A stretch of 64,000 bases of DNA from Chondrosia reniformis (Eukaryota > Porifera > Demospongiae > Chondrillida > Chondrillidae), in the NCBI GenBank assembly GCA_947172415.1, contig OX359193.1:506501-570500 (forward strand), in the 5' to 3' direction. The notes under the pieces are model-generated. The model was not told the origin of the DNA. It saw nothing but the letters and a program-made list of their open reading frames with translations, and ran no database searches. Shown piece by piece: positions 10,701 to 23,800 of this stretch. A program made the translations under genes and the position numbers. How positions within the stretch are numbered: the first letter of the stretch is position 1; every line of letters begins with the position of its first letter.

Positions 10701-12866
10701 GCTGAAGTCTGCTCATGTCAGAATGGAGGCATCTGTCATCATGTTACCGGGAGCTGCACCTGTCCAGCTGGCTGGAATGGGACACACTGTGAGCAAGGTC
10801 AGCCAACAAAGGCCTCCTCAGCCCACATGATATTATACAGTACATATTCCATAGGTATAATATATATTCCATAGGCCCAGTATATATGTATGGCTTATAC
10901 AATACTTTTTCTATAATCAGACATCTTATTATAATAGCATCTATAACAGCAAGGAATAGTTGTGTAGTATTTATGGACTGTGTTGTAAGAATACTGTTAT
11001 TCACTGTTACTCTTATGTGGGAATGTACATTTGTAGAATGTACCGAAGGTTTCTACGGGTTGGAGTGCCAAGAGACTTGTGTGTGTGTGACTGGTGAGTG
11101 TGACCCAGTCAATGGAACATGTACTTGTCCGCCTGGACATTTTGGAGCAGACTGCTCCCACGGTTAGTATCTACTAGCTAAGCAGCCATTTCATATATTA
11201 ACTGTATATAGTCATGACCTAATGTATACGTATGTACCTAAAATAAATATTTATAAACTATTTCACAATGGATTCATTAAGTTGTGTTCTGCTTTACTAG
11301 TCATGCTTTGAAGTCACATGACCATCCAGTTCAGCTGTTGGCTGGATAGCTGGAGTGTATTTCCCTTAGCAACTAATTTGCAAGTCAACCTGTTCCATGG
11401 TGTGTGTGTGTAGATTGTTCTGGTGCTGTCGACTGTGATAGCCTCAATCGTGAAGCCTGTTCAGTTGCTACGCCTGAGAATACCTGTGGACCCTGCCTCC
11501 TTGGTCATGTCGGAACATCTGGCCCTCAAAATAAACTCTGCATTTGTAAGTTGTTGTACGTTTATATTCAATGCAGTTAGACAGATAAGCAGTCAAAGAG
11601 TACATAAGTATATGCATATATATCAAGCATGACCAGTATATTTTTACTACACTTTGATGTTGTCATTATTTTGTAGTGTGTGTTGGATCTCCAAACTGTG
11701 CCTCTCTGAACCGTGAGATGTGCTCCCTTGTAGAAAACACTTGTGGTCCCTGCTTATCAAGGCACATAACTGCAAGTGGAGAAGGGGTGCACGAGGCAAG
11801 CAATGAAACATGTTTCAGTAAGCCTATCTATTTAAGAGATGAGTAAAATAAGATGCGTATACTATAGATTATATGTATGCTGGTTAGAGTATGCATGGAC
11901 TAGTGGACTGATTAAAGGATTTCCCCCATGCTACTCACCCTCCCTTTCCTAGATCCTTGTAGTGATGGGATACTTAATTACAATGAGACTGATGTAGACT
12001 GCGGAGGTCCATACTGTGTTCCTTGTTTTGGACTGCAGGTACACACATGCACTATAATACTCTTGTATCTGTATGGAGGGAGACTTGTATGTGTTCACTT
12101 TTGCTCCTCAAAGGCCTGCATGTCTACTTCAGAGTGTGGATACAGAGGAGCTTGCGTTGGTGCCTATCATCTCCCCTCCATGATACCCTATCCATATAGT
12201 GTGGATTTTAACCACAAGTGTTGTAAGGAACTTTAGTCACCATCTACCCATCTTCAGTTACCATCTACCCATCTTCAGTCACCATCTACCCATCTTCAGT
12301 CACCATCTACCCATCTTCAGTCACCATCTACCCATCTTCAGTCACCATCTACCCATCTTCAGTCACCATCTACCCATCTTCAGTCACCATCTACCCATCT
12401 TCAGTCACCATCTACCCATCTTCAGTCACCATCTACCCATCTTCAGTCACCATCTACTCTTGTCATAATACAGTTACTGATGAAGTCATTGGAGGTTGGT
12501 TGATAGAGAGAATTCAGTCGGTCACTCCTGATGATCCTATCCAAGGTCTTACTGGTCTAGAGGTTCACAATGAACTGTCAAGTGGAGTCAGTAATCACTT
12601 TGATAGTATTATTGATGTAAGTGTTTCCTTACGGCCTCTCCAAGTATACGGGGCATGTATGGTCATTGAAATTGCCCATTGACAGTGTGTGTGGCTGGTA
12701 CCGTTAATGAATTGACCTGGGATTACTTTTCCAGTGACTAAATTTTTATTTAAAATGTTGACATTTTAAAAAGTTGTGGTTTGGTTATCATTTGGGTATT
12801 TTATAGGCTCAACCTGGAGCTGATTTGAGAGCTGTCAGTATTCTACCTGGTGATTACAGATATCAG
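7733..12866 (+). CDS. Secreted LRR plus EGF repeat protein (3' end unresolved)
   Basis: Exons 7733-7899, 7983-8126, 8233-8436, 9873-10279, 10669-10797, 11037-11162, 11414-11545, 11677-11817, 11953-12038, 12114-12222, 12474-12616 and 12807-12866 join in phase, giving at least 616 aa. Start chosen at [15 protein letters not shown], an ideal signal peptide (in-frame Met codons at 7622 and 7709 are alternatives). Order: Cys-rich LRR N-cap, leucine-rich repeats ([30 protein letters not shown]), LRR C-cap ([13 protein letters not shown]), four EGF/laminin-type repeats of MEGF kind (for example [18 protein letters not shown]), two repeats with LNRE(A/M)CS...NTCGPC, and a [12 protein letters not shown] motif. 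No transmembrane segment or stop was found before 12866; further exons may follow. Probably an extracellular adhesion or receptor ectodomain. Confidence 0.8.
8437..9872 (+). other. Long intron 3 of the LRR-EGF gene
   Basis: 1.4-kb AT-rich intron. Apart from the hammerhead motif near 8810-8864 no coding segment or repeat was recognised. Confidence 0.6.
8810..8864 (-). ncRNA. Hammerhead ribozyme, complete core
   Basis: On the minus strand: helix I 5' arm CAGTGCTA, CTGATGA (8854-8848), helix II GGAG/CTCC with 7-nt loop, GAAA (8832-8829), palindromic helix III AAGGCCTT, then TTA as NUH with predicted cleavage between 8821 and 8820, and helix I 3' arm TAGCAC pairing with GTGCTA. All invariant core residues of a type I hammerhead are present. 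The loop-less palindromic helix III is typical of retroelement hammerheads that work best as dimers. Activity is inferred, not shown. Antisense to the host gene. Confidence 0.85.
12239..12458 (+). repeat. 21-bp minisatellite in LRR-EGF intron 10
   Basis: About ten and a half copies of a 21-bp unit CCATCTACCCATCTTCAGTCA fill most of the intron. Each unit is pyrimidine-rich followed by CAG, so it resembles a 3' splice site; the true acceptor is CAG at 12473. Confidence 0.92.
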
Positions 12867-14560
12867 GTAGGCCTGCATATACTACATCATGTACGTGGTG
12901 CTCTAGAAGTTCCTATTATATATAGTTGTGCCTTGACCTGGTACGAGAAACAAGCACAGATAGTAAAGTGATTGACAGCATACACTCTGGTAGAATTAAG
13001 AAGACTGTGGTATTTAACAGACAAACTAGGAAAACACTTTTTAATTTTTAAAGTTCTGTGTGTCATAGTCTTTGTATATTCTTGAATTTTCTGAATACTT
13101 TGTAAATTGTCACACATTTTCTCTTTCTTTTTGTAAATCAAGCTCTTGATAATTCTTGATAATAATTTACCAACTTTTTTGCTATTATTAACTCGCAATA
13201 ATATGTACTTTATTAGCCAGTTACATGAATAAATTTCTCTCTCTCCCTACATTTATATTAATGTCTGCCAGCAGTGTAGAATGTGAATGTCAAATATACT
13301 TGTGAATGTAAGTTAAAATGCATACTGTGTAAAGGTGGAAATATTTTTAAACAGTATCACATTGCTGATCAAATAGCAATTAATTACAAGAGAGACTAAT
13401 TAAATTAAACAATCATTAAAATTAGTACTTGACAAACAATATATTTCCATATATGGCATGTTACCACTTATCTTCTGTTTTGCATTTCATAAATCTGACA
13501 CAAGTGATGAATCCATTGGCTCACAGGTTAACATACACATGTACATTTATTCCACCTTAGTTTGCATCTATATATATAAAGCAATAAGTGGTAGCCATAT
13601 TTTAATTACATTCTTGTGGTATACAGCTAGAAATGCAAGCACTTGGGGAAACCACTCACTCCAAGCACCACCTCAACATTTTAAATATTGAAAAATGCAC
13701 CTCATAAAGATGACTGCACATATATACATATCCATGTCCACATCATTACAGTAAATATATAGTACATACATGCATGTCCATATTCTTACAGCATTTATAT
13801 ACAATATAGTACATGCATGTAAGAAACGGCTGTCTGACCCAGTGGAGAAGAAGATGAAAGAAGGGAAAAGACTCCTGTATCTTCATCTAAAGCTCTCTTT
13901 AGGTTTAGTTCCCCTATAGGCTCTTTTTACAGAATAGGCATATAGCATGTAGGAAAATGGTATCTTAGATTTTTCATGCATGTAAGACATATATCTACCG
14001 TTTTGCTGTGCTGTTGACGTCTGCTGTGCTGTGATCTTGGTTTGCGGTCTCTGCACTCAAGTTTGTTCTTCCACACTTCAAGATAGGTAGAGTCAGTTAG
14101 AGGGTCTCCTCTTCGAATTTTACTATATACAAAGAAGCAATGCAGTTTGTAAACAGTTTGTAAACAATAATACAGTATAATAAGATATATACTGTAATTT
14201 TGTGTGATAAATTTTCATGTTGAAATAATATTTGCATGGCTAAGCACAGAACACCATGGCCAAAAATATTTATGTGAGAAATTTTGAGCCAACCATGAAA
14301 ATTTTTATATGACAATGAAAATTTCCTAAATTATTATATACTGAATGCTATAAGACACTTGTGCATTTGATGGCAAACCTTCTGATGCTGATCTCAGTGT
14401 AACTAGGTCTGTTCAGAGCACACTGTCTCAGACTTCTTTTGCTTTTCTGAGCAGCATCCAAATTATCCTCTACATGTTGAAATTTAGTAAAGAAAATGAT
14501 GATATTTAATTAGCAATATATGCTCAATTAATGCATATATATACGTAGTCCCTTCATTAG
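12867..14560. other. AT-rich stretch between converging genes
   Basis: No convincing exon was found. It may contain the missing 3' exons and UTR of the LRR-EGF gene. It holds one interspersed hammerhead repeat (13826-13980). Confidence 0.4.
13826..13980 (+). repeat. Hammerhead-bearing interspersed repeat, copy 3
   Basis: 5'-truncated copy: begins at GAAACGGCTGTC, i.e. inside the ribozyme after helix II, then TGACCCAGTGGAG and the full body to the TTAGATTTTTCATG end. Confidence 0.8.
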
Positions 14561-16253
14561 CTAACTTGTATTGGGTGTGGTGACTATACTGACAGGCGTG
14601 CAGGACTTCGAGTTGGGTGCACAGGAGGTAGTCAAGTCTGGTAACTTGTTAGATTTCATTCCACTTTGTATCTCTCTTCGACTAGGTCTATCAATGCCTA
14701 CCGGGCTCCCAGCTCCTCTGCCGTGAGTGAGGCTGAGGATGGGTAGTCTGATGCCATTCTCATCATACCTTTCTGTACAAGTTGTCCCATTCTCAATCCT
14801 TTGTTCCTAGTATTATGTAACATGGTGCAGTGTACAATGTTCACATATAAGGTGCATTGATGACTTACTGAAAGAGTTCTTGATCTTGTCACTCTGCTAT
14901 TATATGAGTTATTAGTGATGTCACAGAGTACCTGCATGTGATATAGCATGTTAGTTTGGTGATGTATAAATGGTGATCAAATGATCACAGTAATGATGAT
15001 AATACAAAGGTACACTTGTAACCCTTACATTGTTGGATTTCTTCTTCTTCACTTTTGACTTTTCTGTCAAGCCTGATACTCCTGTCTCACTTATTGGACT
15101 TGACTCTGTCTGTTTTGATGTACTTTTCAAATTGTCCCTTTTATTCTTCCTATATAAACAGAGGAGCTTCAAAGGCTTATACGTATATCACAAATAAGAG
15201 TTCACCAGGTAGCGTCTCTTACTTGTTTTGGAGTTTGTTAGGATGAGGTGTATCCGAAGCAGGGTTGTCTGAGAGTGAAAATGGAAGTACATTAAAATGC
15301 ATCATCTGATGAAATTGGATAAACTATTGACTCTGTGATGGTTATGCAACAAGGGGACCTGATTGCATCACACTACTGCTGAGGGGTTCAGTTACACATA
15401 AAATATTGAGTACCTGTAACTATATATAATGTACCTGTATTGATGGATAAAGATTGCAACTGCTCTTCAATTCCAACTATCAATGAGTCTTGTGTTTCCT
15501 CCAATGCCTCACTGGAGGGTATATTGGCAGTTGCTGCAGAGTTGCCCCTGTCAGCATTCTCCAGACAGCTAGGTAGCTGGCCCAGGGCTGGCCCCAACAC
15601 AAGGGGGACCTCAGGGCTACTGAAATCATAGACACTTACACTCCTCTCAGAAAATGTTCTGGTAACACATGGTGGCTCAACTATGGGAAGGGTATTGCTC
15701 AAGTCTTGTGAATGACTAACTACCTTGCTCTTCTTCTGCTCATAGCCAGCTGATTTTAAAAGAGATCTTTGATTGTTCCTAACTTCTTCACTAGATGACC
15801 GATTTATGTGACTTTGCCCATCACCATTTTGACTTCCTTCAAACTGAAAATCAGATTTAATGTCTGAATATAGATTTTCCAAAAAATAGATGTATTCTTT
15901 ATTATTCTGAGTATGCTTCTTCATTGAGGGATCAGTGTCATCAAAATCATAAAGTGAGGACAGTTTTGAGATCATAAACATCTATAGTACATTGCAGAAT
16001 AGGTGTATATAAGATCTGTATGTAAGGAAACATTATTAGCTGGTAGAATGTGATGAGAGAATTTTGTATGAGAGAATGTTAAGATGCTAACTTTGCATTG
16101 AAAATCTCTCAGTGACTTTCTGAGAAATAAAATTTCCTCATAAGTCTGAAAATCTCTTTGCTTCAACTTCAGATTCTCCTCCTTCAGTTTTGAAGCAATC
16201 TCCCTTTCTCTCTCTACACAAAGCAAAATTCCAAACAAATCCTTGTACCACAT
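14561..16253 (-). CDS. Coiled-coil protein, unknown function
   Basis: Five exons (16253-16092, 15981-15435, 15268-15223, 15149-15029, 14806-14561) join in consistent phase to about 373 aa. The N-terminus is a charged heptad-like helix (REREIASKLKEENLKLKQ), the middle is Ser/Gln-rich, exon 4 is basic (KSKVKKKKSNN), and the last exon has no Met but is open for 82 codons (ending TTPNTS). Start MWYKDLF is the Met closest to the coiled coil; another lies at 16280. No family was recognised. Head to head with PHYHD1, 131 bp between starts. Confidence 0.6.
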
Positions 16254-16384
16254 GACATGACTGCAGTGCAATATGTTCACACAAACAAATGTAGAGACCA
16301 GATCTATAGTATGTCAGATGCGTAGTTAGCTGTATAAGTAATATATACGCGAATTAAAAGGTCAAAGTTTATGCAAAAATCAAG
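16254..16384. promoter_or_regulatory. Bidirectional promoter gap
   Basis: 131 bp between the divergent start codons of the coiled-coil gene and PHYHD1. The PHYHD1 start lies in AAGATGGCGGGC, a YY1-type motif overlapping the ATG. Confidence 0.45.
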
Positions 16385-17248
16385 ATGGCGGGCAAATTGA
16401 CTACGCAACAGGTTGACTTCTTCAATGAGAACGGATATCTCATTATAGAAGATTTCATATCCTCAGTGGAATGTGACCGTTTGAAAGAGAGAGCACACAG
16501 AATTATAGACGAAGCTAATTTCGACGACCATCCTAAGGTGACGTTCAATACAACGAGCAGGACACAACTAGCGCAGGACTATTTTTATGACAGCTGTGAT
16601 AAGATATCCTTCTTCTTCGAAGATAATGCGTTTGATGAGGAGGGAAAGTTGAAATACGATAGAAAACACTCAATCAACAAGGTAGGACACGCCCTCCATC
16701 TGCTGGATCCAGTTTACAGGGAATTTACCAACAGTGACAAGATTAAGAATGTTGCGAAGAGTTTGGAGTTTAAAGCTCCAACTATAGTTCAAAGTATGGT
16801 TATTCTGAAGCCTCCTAAGATAGGTGGTCAAGTAGGCCCCCATCGTGACTCCACCTACCTCTATACACAGCCAATGAGATTGCTTGGTTTTTGGTTGGCC
16901 CTTGAGGACGCCACTAAAGAGAATGCATGTCTCTGGTTTGCTCCAAAGACACATAAAGGTGATAAACTCGATGTACAACTAGTCACTACTAGTAAAGATG
17001 GCAAAAAGGAGGGAAGAATAGAAGGCAACATTGAAGATGTTCCAGATAATTTCTATATAGCTGGAGAAGTACGAAAGGGTTCACTTGTCCTCATCCACGG
17101 AGAGGTTCTTCATAAGAGCGAAATGAATACATCAGAAAAGTCAAGAAATATCTACACTTTCCATGTGTATGATGCTGGGAGGTCAAAATGGTCTTCCGAT
17201 AATTGGCTGCAGCCTACAGATGCCGGCTCTTTTGTGCAGTTGTATTGA
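16385..17248 (+). CDS. PHYHD1: Phytanoyl-CoA dioxygenase domain protein 1
   Basis: Single exon, 287 aa, close to the usual length of PHYHD1. Fe(II)/2-oxoglutarate dioxygenase fold with the metal triad His153-x-Asp155 (GPHRDSTYLY) and His243 (VLHKSE), plus Arg254 positioned to bind 2-oxoglutarate. Cytosolic oxygenase whose physiological substrate is not settled. The absence of introns is unusual beside intron-rich neighbours and could mean an ancient retrocopy or intron loss. Starts within AAGATGGCGGG. Confidence 0.93.
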   Translation: MAGKLTTQQVDFFNENGYLIIEDFISSVECDRLKERAHRIIDEANFDDHPKVTFNTTSRTQLAQDYFYDSCDKISFFFEDNAFDEEGKLKYDRKHSINKVGHALHLLDPVYREFTNSDKIKNVAKSLEFKAPTIVQSMVILKPPKIGGQVGPHRDSTYLYTQPMRLLGFWLALEDATKENACLWFAPKTHKGDKLDVQLVTTSKDGKKEGRIEGNIEDVPDNFYIAGEVRKGSLVLIHGEVLHKSEMNTSEKSRNIYTFHVYDAGRSKWSSDNWLQPTDAGSFVQLY

Positions 17249-17810
17249 GACTTCTTGTACATATATATAATCAGTAGCCATTTCCTTATCTCTAATATCC
17301 ACTAATTGTATCCGCGCCAGTACATATCTTTGGCAATGGAGTTTATTTGTTAGTCTGTACCAGAAAACATACGTTGCATATTTGAGACTTACCTAAAGCG
17401 ACTGCTAAAACTTTATTCCTCTCTAAAATGTCGGCAAATCTTCTATCGCGTCTGTAAGAGGTTCCTGTAGCATAAAAGAGTATCCAGTTCACGTTCCAAT
17501 ATATTTAACTTAGGTACGGTCATCCGCTCTATATAGAGTAGACTTACGTACCTGTAGGCATACTTTCTGCTGGTATAATTAATCGTATATTCGATGAATT
17601 TCATATATGTACGCAGTTCGCGTATCTATGTGGATACGCTTTGAAAGATGGCGCCATGGTCGCGCAAAAGATCCAGACACGTGACATTAAAATTTCAGCG
17701 GAGCTAGTGCTTACAAATCATACAAAATGGAAAATATAACACAATACAAAAGTTACAAAACAATTATTTACGAGCAATGCAAGTTTGCAGTTGGATTTCT
17801 GAATATAAAA
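17249..17810. other. Intergenic gap between convergent genes
   Basis: 562 bp between the 3' ends of PHYHD1 and KSR. Nothing beyond probable UTR and polyadenylation sequence was recognised. Confidence 0.5.
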
Positions 17811-20800
17811 TTAAGAAAAGATTGAATCCATTGAGTTTGACAGTTTTGAAGGATGTGATCCTATTCTAGTCACTGGTATGCGGCGTTTGAGTTCGGCTAG
17901 TATTCTTGAGAATGGAGGTCTCTCCTCAGGAGTATAGTTCCAGCAATTAAACAGCAAATCCTAAATAACAGGCAAATATATAAATAACTTAATAAACAAA
18001 AGTTCCAATAATAATGATTACACACCAAATTAATAAAATAATTTTCATGTATTATCCCATTTAATATTGTATATAGACAGTTGGCTATTTTCCTTTCTAA
18101 ATCACTTTTCCTTCTCAAATTTTAATTACCACCGTTTCCTTTTAGTAAAACAGACAATCTGTATATCTTATATAAGCCTTAAATAGTCACCTTAGCAGGA
18201 AGAGATATGCTGTCTCGTTTTGGCTTAAGTCCATTGCCAACCATATAAATAACCTGTTCAGGTTCATAACCTTCAAACGGCCACTTTCCTGCCAACAGTT
18301 CATACCATACAACACTAGTACAAAACAACGAAACATTATTATGTCATCTCATATACATGTAAATATACTACTTACTCCTATTACTATCATTATTATTATC
18401 ATTATTATATATGTGTATGCATATGCTTATATGTAGATCCTTAGTTTTATCAGTGTACAACACTAAGATTGGATACAAATATGCAGTGTTGAGCAGAGAG
18501 TAATACAGGTCTTACCCAAAGGCATAGATGTCAGATTGAAAGGTATACGGATAACAATCCATGCATTCACTATTAGAAGGAACTGGAGAGAGGACTTGAA
18601 GGATTTCTGGTGCTACATAGTTTAGCCATCCACGAGGCACAACAAGTCTATCTTGTTGACCCCTAAACACAAACAAGACCTCAACATACTCACACCTGAA
18701 TCCATATCAGGAAATAGGAAATGTAACACTTCTAAGCTTACCCAATGAGGAGCTGACAGTCAGTGACACTGTTAAAGCCTACATCCGTGATCACAACTTT
18801 ATCCTTTTCATCAAAAAATATATTTCTGGATGTCAAATCTTTGTGAACTATATTTCGCTCATGAAGATAACCCATACCCTGCAGACGGATGGATTGCACA
18901 AGATTAAAGTAAGAACTATGTCACTATAATTAATAATAAGTGCTTTGATGTAAAGTGAACAAGATTACAAACCTGTGCAACTTGTTTAATGATTGTATGC
19001 ACTCTTCTGCTGTTGAATGTCTCTGGTCTAATGTGGATACGTGAGTACAAGGAGTCCCCTTTGATGTCACTGGAGGGGTACAATATTGGGAAAGTGGATC
19101 AGTGACATGGTGACATGTTCATTATAATATCACAACCATGTACCAAGGAGGTGTGATAGGGAGTGACACCCCCTGTGCAGTCATACCTTGTGACTACTGC
19201 CAGATCTGGTGGCTTGGAACAGACTCCCATAAACAAGACTACATTTTCATGTCGTGAGTGCTTCAGAGCTGCCACATCATGGGTAAACTTTTCTATCTGT
19301 CTCTTTGTAGCATTTGGCACATGAATCTTCTTGACAAGCACCTCCCCATGCCAGTAGCCTCTGTAAAAGGGAGCATGATTATCAATAAATCAATGGAGAA
19401 ATTAAAACTCATTAACTTCATCAAAGAGAGGTATTGTGTATATAAGTATGCACCTTTAGACTGTGAGGGAACATAAAATAAACAATCACGAACAGAAATC
19501 ACTTTAGAAAGAAACACTTTAATTTCAATTTCAACATCAAAATAAGATTTAGTTTGTAAACTGATTTTATTTTCACTTAACAACCTACCAAGAAATACTT
19601 GACAACACATGTCACTTAAGCTAACACTTCAAAACAAAGTGCCCAATTGGGCTGGGAAATTACATTCAGACACAAGCTGATTTGACAATTAAACCCCAAT
19701 ATCAACGTAACAGGGTGTAACGAGGTGAAAATTAAATAATTTCATCAACATAGTAATGTATAACATGAAGAGGACGATTAAGAGTCTGTGTAAAAAGACT
19801 TATAAAGAACAACCTGGACGCAAGCACATATAATATGCAAATGTATGCATAGGTATACTATAATAATTCTAACATAACTATGTATGTATATTTACTTTAA
19901 GATCTGCATTGATGTGAAACGATTCTCGCTAACCAACTTTAAGAGCTTCAAATCATTATAGGGAATTTCCCATTCCTTATGCATCTGAAACTACAGGAGA
20001 GTGGATATAGAGAGATTCTTTACATGAATAACCATTTTCCTAGGTGTTTAAAGGATAATAATGATTATAATTACTTGTGGTTTGGTTATCACTTTGATTA
20101 TTTATACATTACTCATCTGAGGAGCCAAACAGGAACAGACAAGCCACTGCTAAACATACATAACAACTACCACTACTTAATGTACCTGATTACTGGCACT
20201 GCTTTCTGCTAGATTAGTGGGGTCTTCTACATCATAGGTATCTGCCTGATTTTCACTGCTGATTGAATTGGTAATAGTATTTGCAATGGAACCAACTTCA
20301 GATTCAATACACTATACAACAAGAATAAAAATGGTACACACTATGTCTGCAATAGGAGTACACCAATATACGTATGTATATACATATATACATATATACA
20401 TCATATGTACATATATACACAATAAAGAACAAACCCCATTGCTTCCATCTGTGAGTGTACTTGTTGTGACAATGCTTGCATTAGTACGAAGTAAAGATCT
20501 ACAAAAGTTTGCATAAGAAGGCACTCCATAATTGGTAGCTATAGTAACTACATGTACTTATAATATCAATCAATTGTTCCTATGTTTGGTAACTCACTCC
20601 AGTTCAGAGTGCTGTGAGAAAGATATTTCTGCAATAGTCTTTGGTTTGTGTAGATCTGGTAGGGACCCTATGGGTACTATCTGGGGGTGTGGCCTCCGCC
20701 CCCTCTGGCTGGTGGGGGACAAGTCTGTGATGTCATCCACACTTGAGAACTTTCCTGTGTGAGCAAGGCTAAGTTGAGTAATACCGTCCTGGGACTCCAC

Positions 20801-23800
20801 CTCCTGTTCACTGCTATCATCTCCCTGTACTGCACTGAAGAATGCCTGGGTCGTGTGAGGGGAGATTGGGGTGGCCGGAGATGGTGTCGAGGAGTGGGAG
20901 GAGGATACTGAAGGAGAAGGCAGACCCTGCTGGTAAGAAGATGCCTTTGTTGCACTAATATAAGCTACAAGTAAAATACATGGACTTGTTTACAACAAAA
21001 GAGAATGAAAATCATACAATATTGACACACAGTACTTAACATTATTATAGCCATCACTAATACTATAAAGTACATGTCTTACTATAACAGAAGGCATGTA
21101 CTAATATGCCCGAAGTGGCAGTTTTGGTGATAGCAAGTGGAAGTAATTAAAGCTAATTAACTAATAACTCTCATATTCTTGATCGTATATACAAAAAACA
21201 GTCTAGTCCAACTCAAACATATTTGAAAAGACATAACTACACATATCATACAATTACATTATCTACCTATCAGCAATACATGTGGCAGAGTACTAAGTGA
21301 ATTGCATCATGCGTCAGGTAGATTGCATCACACACAAGGTAGATTGCATCATACACATTCTCTAAAGGTCATTTCTTACTCTTTGGAGTATCTTTATGGA
21401 AGTTGTCAGTAGAAGAGGTTGAGGGTGCACCTAATATTATACTTGTAAAGACATCTACAAGCTCTGCTGTTAATCCACAAGATTCTGGAACCTTCTTTTT
21501 GCAATGTTTGTGACATCTGATCCTGTTTAGTAAACACAAATACGTACGTATATGTACATGACTTGTTCAACTGAATAGAGTTATAATGGCATGTCACACC
21601 TCAATGAGGTGAATGCCAAACCCCAATGAGACCAGTATAGTCAGTTTGCAGATCTAACCATTTTAGGTTGACCAGTGAAGATCTGAAAAGGTCTACAATG
21701 GCCTACATCCGTCTATATACATCAATTGTCCAGTATATCGTATGCACACTGTTACTGTACCATATCCACATTTCTCACTTGCATAACTTGCACTGAACAC
21801 CAAGGTATAAACTCTTCTTGCAAAAATCACAAGTTTTGGAAGCAAAAAATGACGAAGAAGCAAACCTACGTATGTGTGTAAGGATGCAAGTAATGAACAC
21901 TATATGTATAAGGTCGACAGCATATGGGAAAGTAGGCACATTGATAGAATAGTGAGGGGAGAATGAGCGGATGTGAGGGGAGAATGAGCGGGTGTGAGGG
22001 GAAGAATGGGGAAGAATTAGGGAGGATTAGGGAGGATGAGAGGGGATGAGGGGGGTGAGGGGAGGATAAGGGAGGATGAGAGGGGTGAGGAGGGTGAGGG
22101 GAGGATAAGGGAGGATTGAGGAAAGGTATAAAGAAGGGAAGCATACACAGGATAAAGAGAATCAGACATGTGCACGAACCTGTGAGGAATACGATGTCCA
22201 ACATGCCCCACTGGAGTGCTGGTGCCTGTGTTAGGTGAGACTTGCTGTGGATAGGGATCTGCTAACAGAGAAAGTTTAACATAGGAAGTCTTTGGCTGGC
22301 TGGCACATTAAAACATACACATCAGATATCAAGTACATGTTACATGTGTGGGAGGGTAATGGGTTCACTGACCATTTAATCCTTCATTTAATTAGACTCT
22401 GACACACAGAGAAGTTGCACATGTACACATAATATATAAGTATATTTGTACTTTTAATGTATGTATACAATCTCTAGTAACACTTGAAGTATGCCCCTCC
22501 CATTTGCCATTACTTGATATTGAAGTGTGACTTATGAACATGCTCTGTTTAAAATTACACACAAGCTAGTTTGCTGGAGCTGTACCCACAGAGAGACAGG
22601 ACACTGGACGGGGATGTTACACTTCTCTTTATGGGGTACATTCCAGACATAACAAACTCAAGAGGTATGCTATCACAGATAAACTGGTGGCTCAAAAGGA
22701 GGATATTGAGTCAGGTAAAGTATTAATTACAGCACTTAACTAAATATGAAGGAAACACTTCTTTGGACACCTCTAATAGCCACTACTGAGTACAGAGGGG
22801 TGGGGACTACTGAGTACAGAGGGGTGGGGACTACTGAGTACAGAGGGGTGGGGACGACTGAGTACAGAGGGGTGGGGACTACTGAGTACAGAGGGGTGGG
22901 GACTACTGAGTACAGAGGGGTGGGGACTACTGAGTACAGAGGGGTGGGGACTACTGAGTACAGAGGGGTGGGGACTACTGAGTACAGAGGGGTGGGGACT
23001 ACTGAGTACAGAGGGGTGGGGACAACTGAGTATAGAGGGGTGGGGACTACTGAGTATAGAGGGGTGGAAGTCATAAATATTTAACAAGAAGCACTCACCG
23101 GGCATTCCCTCTGAATATGATCTAGTGAAGGCACCCTTCAAATCATCTGTCTCTGGCGATACAGAGACTGAGTCTTCAACAAGACGTGGAACAGACTGAG
23201 ACTTCAGACCTGATGATTCCCTGTCATTTACAGAGGTTTCAAAATCATCCTCGGGATCATACTCAACAAGTGATGATGTTTCCCCTATACCAGAGGTAGG
23301 AAAGAAGCTCCCAGTGCGAATACGAGGCAGAGCACTCTCTGTAGATTGCTGTTTGACCATCCGTCGTCCGTTCGGTTGGAGGTAACTTGGAATTGGAGAG
23401 GGTTCTTTGACCATGTGGAGGTTATTGGGCGCATTATCTATTGAATATTCACTCCCAACTGATCTGGATCGATAATGGCCTTTCTTTACATTTCTTATGC
23501 TAAGAAACTGTGTTTGGACAGGTGTTTCAATACTCTCAGTAGATCGATAGCAATCTGAAACACCATCAAAACGGTTCTGAGGAATTTGGGCGAAAGAACG
23601 GTTTGGTGGCAGATAAGTGGACTTTGGAGAGGGTACAGTAATTGTGGGCGTGGCAGGAGGAGTGTCAGAAATGGAATCAATCCTTCCATCCTGTTTCCTG
23701 ACTGTTGCTAAACAAAATGTAAACAATACATCAAGCTCACACATATTTGTAAACAATACATTAAGCTCACACATATTTGTAAACAATACACCAAGCTCAC

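Noticed and set aside
12199-12468. Repeat protein HHLPIFS on the plus strand
   Set aside because: Translation of the 21-bp intronic minisatellite; flanking exons splice across it in phase.
14581-14745. Plus-strand exons as the 3' end of the LRR-EGF gene (INAYRAPSSSAVSEAEDG)
   Set aside because: The minus strand of the same DNA is an 82-codon exon in phase with the coiled-coil gene, a better explanation.
22560-22690. Minus-strand CYVWNVPHKEKCNIPVQC as the KSR C1 finger
   Set aside because: Zinc-ligand spacing is wrong; the true C1 domain was found in exons 22258-22180, 21865-21779 and 21522-21380.
22736-23084. Tandem-repeat proteins (TEYRGVG / VPTPLYSV) on both strands
   Set aside because: Translation of the 24-bp array in KSR intron 5.
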